A stretch of DNA of 64,000 bases from assembly GCF_014697375.1 (NCBI RefSeq), contig NZ_JACJRS010000009.1, positions 24,722-88,721 of the forward strand, read 5' to 3'. Below are positions 58,738 to 64,000 of the stretch, piece after piece; positions within the stretch are counted from its first letter, which is position 1, and each line of letters opens with the position of its first letter. The translations under genes were made by a program, and so were the position numbers. Origin of the DNA: Phormidium sp. FACHB-1136. Its GTDB lineage: Bacteria > Cyanobacteriota > Cyanobacteriia > Phormidesmidales > Phormidesmidaceae. The notes under the pieces were generated by a model. It did not search any database and was not told the DNA's origin. It saw only the letters and a program-made list of their open reading frames with translations.

Positions 58738-59928
58738 CTAGACTGGCTTGCCTTGGAAAGCGCCAGAGGTCCCCAGCCCCAAGGGCCGCAAATCGCTTGG
58801 GATCTTCGCCAGTTCGGCCTGGGCCACAAGGCGGGCCAGTAGTTTTGGCCCCACAATGGGTTCCATCACAACGTCGTTCGCTCCCGCCGCAAACGCCCCA
58901 TAGACCCAGTGAATCGATGGGGTGGTCAGGGTGACAATGACGGGCAACTGCCGCCACTGGGGGTGGGATCGCAGGTCTCGGCAGATCGCCAGGTTAAGGT
59001 TGGGGTCTGGCGCTGCGCCCAAAAACACAATATCGGGGCAGGTCGTCTGCAACATTGTCCATATATGGTGCGGCTGCGTTAGCCCCACCACCTGAATCTG
59101 ATCCGCCGGAAGATAGGATTGCAACTGCGCTAAATCAGCGTTGTTCTGGCCCACCACCAGCACACGAGGACGCTGGGACATGTCCCCACCTAGGGCGGCC
59201 TCCAGGCCGGAACCATCGGCCTGGGGGACGGCAACCTTCGGACGCCCATAGCGCATGGCCGGATTCAGCCGATAGCCGACCCGATGCACCGTTTCAATGA
59301 AATCGGGGGCGGCTCCAGCGGCCTTTAATTTCTGTCGTAGCCCCTTAATATGGGTTCTCACCGTCTCTTCCATGGGCAATTCGTGGGCCGTCCATACCTG
59401 GTCGAGGATGGCTTGGGCGCTAAATACCTGCTCTCCGTGGCGGAGGAGCAACTCTAGCAGGGCATATTCCTTGGGCGTTAGGGCTAGCAATTGCGATCCA
59501 TAGTAAACCTGGCGGCAGGCCGGATCGAGCTGTAGGGCTCCCCAGGTGAGTTGGGGCAAGGTCATCTGATGACTGCGGCGCAGCAGCGCTAGCACCCGCG
59601 CCATAAATTCTTGGTGGTCAAAGGGTTTCACCACATAGTCATCGGCCCCAGCATTGAGGGCAACGGCCTTTTGCTCTGGGGTATTGGTGCCCGTTACCAG
59701 CAAAATCGGCATGGTTTTGCCCTCATGCCGTAGTCGCTGACAGAGGCTCACGCCATCCATCTCCGGCAACTGGAGATCTAGGATGACCAAATCGTAGGCA
59801 AAGGAGTCGATCATCACCAGACCTTGACGAGCCGTCGTCACGAGATCGGGTGCGTAGCTTTGGCTCACCATGAGATGGCCGATCACCTCGGCTACCAAGG
59901 GATCATCCTCAACCACCAAGATCCTCAT
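58738..59928 (-). CDS. OmpR-type response regulator with extra C-terminal pseudo-receiver
   Basis: Three domains in order: receiver (1-120; MRILVVEDDPLVAEVI, phospho-Asp in LVILDLQLPEMDG, LLVTGTNTPE, VKPFDHQEF), a winged-helix DNA-binding domain (130-225; LLALTPKEYALLELLLRHGE, TVRTHIKGLRQKLKAAG, FIETVHRVGYRLNP) and a second receiver-like domain (255-375; RVLVVGQNNADLAQLQSYLP). In the second receiver the expected phospho-Asp is replaced: DIVFLGAAPDPN has Gly after FL. So it should receive a signal at the first domain only. No partner kinase is adjacent. The architecture is less usual than plain OmpR. Confidence 0.9.
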   Translation of the reverse strand: MRILVVEDDPLVAEVIGHLMVSQSYAPDLVTTARQGLVMIDSFAYDLVILDLQLPEMDGVSLCQRLRHEGKTMPILLVTGTNTPEQKAVALNAGADDYVVKPFDHQEFMARVLALLRRSHQMTLPQLTWGALQLDPACRQVYYGSQLLALTPKEYALLELLLRHGEQVFSAQAILDQVWTAHELPMEETVRTHIKGLRQKLKAAGAAPDFIETVHRVGYRLNPAMRYGRPKVAVPQADGSGLEAALGGDMSQRPRVLVVGQNNADLAQLQSYLPADQIQVVGLTQPHHIWTMLQTTCPDIVFLGAAPDPNLNLAICRDLRSHPQWRQLPVIVTLTTPSIHWVYGAFAAGANDVVMEPIVGPKLLARLVAQAELAKIPSDLRPLGLGTSGAFQGKPV

Positions 59929-60239
59929 AACTCCCCTTGCCGACAGGCACTACAGCACTACATATTTCTGTAACAAAATGTTCCGTGATTCCACGGTGTA
60001 CATGCATCCTCACAGTTTTCTCACATCTTTACTGTAGAACCAAAGCATAGCCTCTCGTGGAATATAAAGCCAAATTTAAATATTTTCCGACGGTTCATAA
60101 AACCCAATTTTTTTCTAGACTCAGAACGCCAGGGCGATGAGCTAATTTTGATTGCCTTGGAGATGGATTTCTATGGCTTGTTTGCGTCATTCATGACTTG
60201 GGCAAGTCTACAGGCTTTGGATGTTTTTTGAATAGCGCC
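59929..60239. other. Divergent promoter region
   Basis: 311 bases between the minus-strand response regulator and the plus-strand DUF1816 gene. It is AT-rich from about 59950 to 60120, with a small hairpin CCGTG-ATTC-CACGG near 59981. It likely carries both promoters. No gene is apparent. Confidence 0.4.
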
Positions 60240-60539
60240 ATGAAAAGAATCTTTCTGAATCTCCCTCAGTTCGGTAAAGGCAACTGGTGGGTCGAGGTGA
60301 TTACAACCCAGCCCTACTGTATTTACTACTTTGGCCCCTTTACCAATGCCCGCGAGGCCAAACGAAAACAGCCCGGTTATATCCAAGATCTCGCCGAGGA
60401 AGGGATTGGTAGTATTCAAGCCATCGTGAAACAGTGCCATCCGACCCAACTGACCATTGTTGAGCCCGACGATAGTCATCTTGATCGCAAGGCCCATACT
60501 AGCGATATTCAGGAAAAGGACTTAAGCCCCTTGTACTAA
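60240..60539 (+). CDS. DUF1816 family protein
   Basis: A cyanobacterial family with a small CpcD-like fold. The pattern NWWVEVITTQPYCIYYFGPF, then AREAKRKQPGYIQDLAEEGI and VKQCHPTQLTI is diagnostic. The function is unknown; a link to phycobilisome linker-like contacts has been suggested by fold. ATG 60240 gives 99 residues; a longer reading from 60198 has no ribosome site. Confidence 0.88.
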   Translation: MKRIFLNLPQFGKGNWWVEVITTQPYCIYYFGPFTNAREAKRKQPGYIQDLAEEGIGSIQAIVKQCHPTQLTIVEPDDSHLDRKAHTSDIQEKDLSPLY

Positions 60540-60653
60540 AGGGACGTTTTCTATCACGGCACGCCTCATTGGCCAGGGAGTCGCGATAGCTTGAGAGGAA
60601 AGCTAGCCCATGCTTCGATCTCATCTTTGCGTCAACCATGAAATCGTGCGTTA

Positions 60654-60687
60654 AATCATTTTTGTCAATCATTTTTGTCAATCATTT
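60654..60687. repeat. 13-bp tandem repeat
   Basis: AATCATTTTTGTC occurs twice in tandem (60654-60666, 60667-60679), followed by the partial copy AATCATTT. It ends 13 bases before the HetP-like gene and may influence its expression. Confidence 0.85.
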
Positions 60688-60700
60688 AATCCATTGAGCT

Positions 60701-60859
60701 ATGAACGCAGATCAAATTGAAACCATCACAGCCGCCATCATTGAGGGCAAATATTCCTGGGCCTGTGTACTTATTCTTCGATATGCCGGATATAACCCCG
60801 CCGACTATCTGCCCTATCGCACCTATCGACGTTTAATTCAAGAAAATCGTTGCCTCTGA
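60701..60859 (+). CDS. HetP-like mini-protein, 52 residues
   Basis: The sequence [20 protein letters not shown], then [20 protein letters not shown], matches the conserved core of the HetP family, which in Anabaena promotes commitment to heterocyst formation. The family core also occurs in non-heterocystous cyanobacteria, where its role is unknown. Here the protein is almost only this core. ATG 60701 lies 13 bases after a tandem AT-rich repeat; no strong ribosome site is seen. It follows the DUF1816 gene by 160 bases. Confidence 0.75.
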   Translation: MNADQIETITAAIIEGKYSWACVLILRYAGYNPADYLPYRTYRRLIQENRCL

Positions 60860-61348
60860 TGCTTGGGATAAGGTTTGTCTAAAAATAGTGAATTTCACTC
60901 CAATAACGGACACCGATCAGATCCCCCCTGCCCCCCTTAATAAGCTCCTGTGTATACACATCTTGTTTTCATGCCGCAAGTCCTCGGAGATCCCCCTAAA
61001 TCCCCCTTGAAAAGGGGGACTTTGAATCCGGTTCCCCCCTTTTTAAGGGGGGCTAGGGGGGATCGATCCCCTATACCGTCTACGTCAAGGACTTATGTGT
61101 ACACAGTAGCCCCAAGGGAGAGGGGGCTGGGGGGTGAGGGCTTCCGGGGCATCGGACTACTGACCTTACCCCGAACTGAGGTTAATAAGGGGGGGACAGC
61201 GTGAGCCTTAGACCGCTAGGTACTGGGGGGATCTAGCACCCAGAAAAGATGTATCTCACGCCACTGAGAACCGCTATAGGTAGCGCTACCGCCATCGATA
61301 GATCAGCTCCGCCCCTCATGTCACGAATAGGATAGAAAGGTCTTAATC
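60860..61348. other. Intergenic region with a MITE-like element
   Basis: 489 bases dominated by the copy-B repeat (about 60945-61124). Right of it lies a 12-base palindrome GGTAGCGCTACC at 61279-61290 and the leader of the DUF1830 gene. No gene is supported. Confidence 0.5.
60945..61124. repeat. MITE-like repeat, copy B
   Basis: The element begins near CCTGTGTATACACATCTTG, continues with GGAGATCCCCCTAAATCCCC and CTTGAAAAGGGGGA, then CCCCCCTTTTTAAGGGGGG, and ends TGTGTACACAGTAGCCCC with AAGGGAGAGGG. It has TGTGTA-type inverted ends and internal C/G runs that can pair. It is related to copy A at 49.7 kb. Confidence 0.75.
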
Positions 61349-61600
61349 ATGTCAACCTTAACCATCATCACGGATCCCGTGGAGCCAGCCATTCTGTGCG
61401 GATACCGTAATCAAACCCCAGACCTTCAAATTGCGCGGGTTCGGAGGAACGATCATATCTATTCAGAGCGGGTTATTTTTCCCTACGACTGGCTATTGGT
61501 GGAAGCCCCCGCCGATGCCTACCTCGAAGTTGATGAACATGGCCCGTCCTCTTGCCTGCGCACCACGATTGCCTGTAGTGCCTTGCAAGTGTCCTGCTAG
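61349..61600 (+). CDS. DUF1830 family protein
   Basis: A small cyanobacterial family of unknown function. The pattern ILCGYRNQTPDLQIARVRRN, SERVIFPYDWLLVEAPADAY, LEVDEHGPSSC and a Cys near the end fits DUF1830. The protein is 83 residues, beta-rich, without a membrane segment. The start is ATG 61349; AGGTC upstream is a weak ribosome site. Confidence 0.85.
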   Translation: MSTLTIITDPVEPAILCGYRNQTPDLQIARVRRNDHIYSERVIFPYDWLLVEAPADAYLEVDEHGPSSCLRTTIACSALQVSC

Positions 61601-61709
61601 CGCCTATCGAGCCGGGTAACGGCGGGCGGGCAGGCCATCTGCCGTAGCGCAGGGCAGATCGGGGGATGTAGAATCGGCGATACGTCTAGCTCTCTACTCG
61701 TTCCCCGCT

Positions 61710-63812
61710 ATGCCCCGCAAGCGTCCGCCATCTAGCCCGTCGTCGTTGCCCCCAAACGCCCCTGAGCCCCCTGAACCCACCCCACCAGAGGAAAGCGCAC
61801 CGGAGGCCCCCTTTCCGGTGGTGGGGATTGGCGCTTCGGCGGGGGGATTAGAAGCCTTTACCCAACTGCTCAGCCATCTCCCGGCGGATACCGGGATGGC
61901 CTTTGTGTTGGTGCAGCATTTAGACCCCAACCAAAAGAGCCTGCTCAGCGAGATTTTGGCCCGCACCACCGCCATGCCTGTGCAGGAAGCCCAGGAGGGC
62001 ATGGCCATTGCCCCCAACCAGATCTATGTGATCCCCCCCAATACCCTGATGACCCTGCACCAGGGATGTCTGCACCTCCGCCCCCGGAATGCGGGTAGTC
62101 GGGTGAGTCGGGCGGTGGATACGCTGTTGAGTTCCCTGGCCGAGGATTGGGGGAATCGGGCCATTGCCGTGATTTTGTCCGGGGGAGAGCGGGATGGCAG
62201 CCAGGGGTTAGAGGCGATCAAAGCCGCTGGCGGCATCACCTTTGCCCAAACGGCGGACTCGGCCCAGGTCAGCAGTATGCCCAATACGGCCATTGCCACG
62301 GGGCAAGTGGATTTTATCCTTCCCCCGGAGGCCATCGCCGCCGAACTGACCCGCATTAGCCACCATCCCTACCTCGCGACACCGCCGGGGCCGCCCGAAG
62401 AACCGGGCCTTGCCCCCACCCAGGAAGACGACTTTTTGGCCATTCTCAAGCAGTTGCAAGCGGCCTTTGGGGTCGATTTTAGAGCCTATAAGCGCACCAC
62501 CCTTCAGCGGCGGATTCAGCGGCGCATGGCCCTGTACCACCTAGAAACCCTGGCGGACTATCGGCGGCACCTTCAGGCTCAGACCGTCGAAGTTCAGGCG
62601 CTATACGAAGAAATTCTGATCCATGTGACGGAGTTCTTTCGAGATCCCGAAGTCTTTACGGCCCTGAAGCGGGAGATTTTTCCGGCCATCCTGCGCGACC
62701 GTCCGCCCGATCTGCCCCTGCGCCTGTGGGTGGCCGGATGCTCTACGGGGGAAGAAGCCTATTCCATGGCCATCGTGCTGCTGGAATTTTTGGCCCACCA
62801 TCCCCGCCAGCCCCAAATCCAAATTTTTGCCACCGATGTCAGTGAATTGGTGATTGAAAAGGCGCGGGCGGGCATCTATTTGCCCAGCCAGGTGGCCGAG
62901 GTATCTGCCGAACGCCTTCAGCGGTTTTTTGTGCCCACCGAGGGGGGCTACCAAATTAATAAAACCGTGCGGGAGCTATGTATTTTTGCCCGCCAAAACC
63001 TAGCCAGCGATCCGCCCTTTTCTCGGCTGGATTTAATTAGCTGCCGCAATGTGCTGATTTACTTTGGATCGGCCCTGCAAAAAAAAGTGCTGCCCATGTT
63101 CCACTACGGCCTCCGCCCCAGTGGGTTTTTGCTGCTGGGGTCTGCCGAAACGGTGGGAGAGTTTTCCTCCCTATTTCACCTGGTGAACCGCGCCCATAAA
63201 ATCTATGCCAAGCAGCCCAGCCCCCTCCTGATCCCGATGGATCTGGGTGGCCCCGTGTCGTCAACGGAACCTGGGGGCACCGCCCTCGCCGTCCCCAACA
63301 CCCCGGTTGAAACGAGCCTGTCGGAATTGGTCGATCAGGTGATTCTTAGCCGCTATGCCCCGGTGGGGGTGGTGGTGAACAGCCACCTCGACATTGTGCA
63401 GTTTCGGGGCCAAACCGGATCCTACCTAGCGCCCTCGCCGGGGCAGGCCAGCCTGAATGTGCTGAGCATGGTGCGGGAGGAATTGCGCCTAGACCTGCGC
63501 ACCTTGCTGCACCAGGTACGCCAAACCGGGCAAGCGGCCTCCAAGACCGCCCTCGCCCTGATCGCAGGTGCCGTCCGGTCGGTGCAGATAGACGCGGAAC
63601 CCCTGCCCCAACCAACGGCCACCGATCCTCACCTGTTGATTCTCTTCACCGAGATGGCCCCGCCCACCCAGCCGCCCGAAACCACGGCCCCAGCGGGTTC
63701 CCCCGCCGAGGCCCGCCCCGCCGACACTGACCTCCAGCGTCTAGAGCAGGATCTCAAAACCACGAAGGCCTATCTGCAATCCATCATTGAAGAGCAGGAG
63801 CTGACTGCCTGA
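61710..63812 (+). pseudogene. cheB-cheR fusion protein, truncated by an insertion sequence
   Basis: The protein begins with a CheB methylesterase domain (FPVVGIGASAGGLEAFTQLL, LVQHLDPNQKSLLSEILART, VILSGGERDGSQGLEAIKAA), followed by CheR methyltransferase (RAYKRTTLQRRIQRRMALYH, HVTEFFRDPEVF, LWVAGCSTGEEAYSMAIVLL, FATDVSELVIEKARAG, LISCRNVLIYF) and a PAS-like region. The last coding part KTTKAYLQSIIEEQE is where related proteins begin a long coiled coil leading to PAS and kinase domains. Here it ends in LTA and a stop at 63812, just before a transposase gene. The truncated form may still be made (700 residues), but the full-length system is broken. Confidence 0.85.
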
Positions 63813-64000
63813 CAGAAGTGGGTGAAAGGCTTGAAACCTCGTGCTGCGAGGGGGAAAAGGTGAGGTGACATGAGACGCTGGAATTGCATATCTCAGGGTC
63901 TTTGCCATGCCAGCCACCACCTGTCTCTATGATCAAGTGCTGTCCTTGCTGCGTCAATATAGCCATCGTCGGGATCTGCGACACCTCAAGGCCTTGGCGT
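63813..64000 (+). mobile_element. Left end of an insertion sequence (IS4-like), cut by window edge
   Basis: The stretch starts at about the point where cheB-cheR homology is lost. It includes a leader of about 95 bases with a GC/A-rich segment (GAGGGGGAAAAGGTGAGGTG) and then a transposase start. The exact terminal inverted repeat cannot be fixed because the right end lies outside the window. Confidence 0.6.
63907..64000 (+). CDS. Transposase, 5' part only (IS4-like family)
   Basis: The first 31 codons read MPATTCLYDQVLSLLRQYSH, then RRDLRHLKALA. I associate this start with a cyanobacterial IS4-type transposase group, from memory. The catalytic residues lie beyond the window edge. ATG 63907 has no strong ribosome site, which is common for transposases. 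Confidence 0.6.
   Translation, partial: MPATTCLYDQVLSLLRQYSHRRDLRHLKALA

Noticed and set aside
29326..63844. 16-base identity GCTTGAAACCTCGTGC between an island gene and the IS at the right edge
   Set aside because: About one such match is expected by chance between all pairs of positions in a window of this size; the flanks do not match.

Overview
The window is chromosomal DNA from a GC-rich cyanobacterium, most likely a filamentous, non-heterocystous form of the Leptolyngbya/Phormidium/Nodosilinea type. The genus is inferred from general character and was not tested. The cyanobacterial assignment rests on psaK, a phycobilisome linker-domain protein, a Rubisco activase with an RbcS-like tail, desB (omega-3 desaturase), the ftsQ-ftsZ pair, secG-gpmI, several cyanobacteria-restricted DUF families (DUF3386, DUF1816, DUF1830, DUF6816-like), a HetP-like mini-protein and pentapeptide-repeat proteins. 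I found no tRNA, rRNA or CRISPR array.

Layout. 1-24 kb is core chromosome: a Uma2 gene cut by the window edge, two family-2 glycosyltransferases, nucleoside hydrolase, an SLH lipoprotein, psaK, ftsQ-ftsZ, thiD, DUF3386, a TagA/WecG glycosyltransferase, rpsN, a degenerate GAF-histidine kinase, an M23 peptidase, desB, ilvD, a pentapeptide protein and a DUF1400 alpha/beta hydrolase. 24.1-36 kb is an accessory island. 36-64 kb is core again: secG-gpmI, an ABC-F ATPase, rnhA, dnaX, a MIF-like tautomerase, a phycobilisome linker, a copper-type P-ATPase, a methyltransferase, an L,D-transpeptidase, rca, 1-Cys peroxiredoxin, a DsbA-like protein, a Tat-exported beta-carbonic-anhydrase-like protein, a radical SAM/B12 protein, comB, an OmpR-type regulator, and a cheB-cheR fusion that stops where an insertion sequence begins at the right edge.

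The island (about 24,117-35,954) is the most novel part. A tyrosine recombinase sits at its right end and an IS110-type (DEDD) recombinase at its left end. Between them are about 18 small genes, most of which I cannot assign to a family. They form a left operon (27,207 to 24,266, minus strand), which ends in a 281-base gene-free, hairpin-rich stretch followed by the IS110-type gene; a control region with four TACGCAT-type boxes next to a ribbon-helix-helix gene read divergently; a centre of short genes on both strands; and a right operon of eight genes (35,265 to 29,742, minus strand) containing an 855-residue Pro/Gly-rich protein and ending in two small membrane proteins. The 281-base stretch is where an IS110 guide (bridge) RNA would lie. 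A perfect 40-bp inverted repeat marks the left border. I see no terminase, portal, capsid, replication or relaxase gene, so this is either an undescribed integrative element or a phage satellite.

Other points of note are broken or altered genes (histidine kinase without its His, response regulator with a second receiver lacking its Asp, CopD-family gene with an apparent internal deletion, cheB-cheR cut by an IS), two related MITE-like repeats, four copies of a GAGGTCTCCTCGCC repeat, and at least 13 copies of the palindrome CCCTAGGG.
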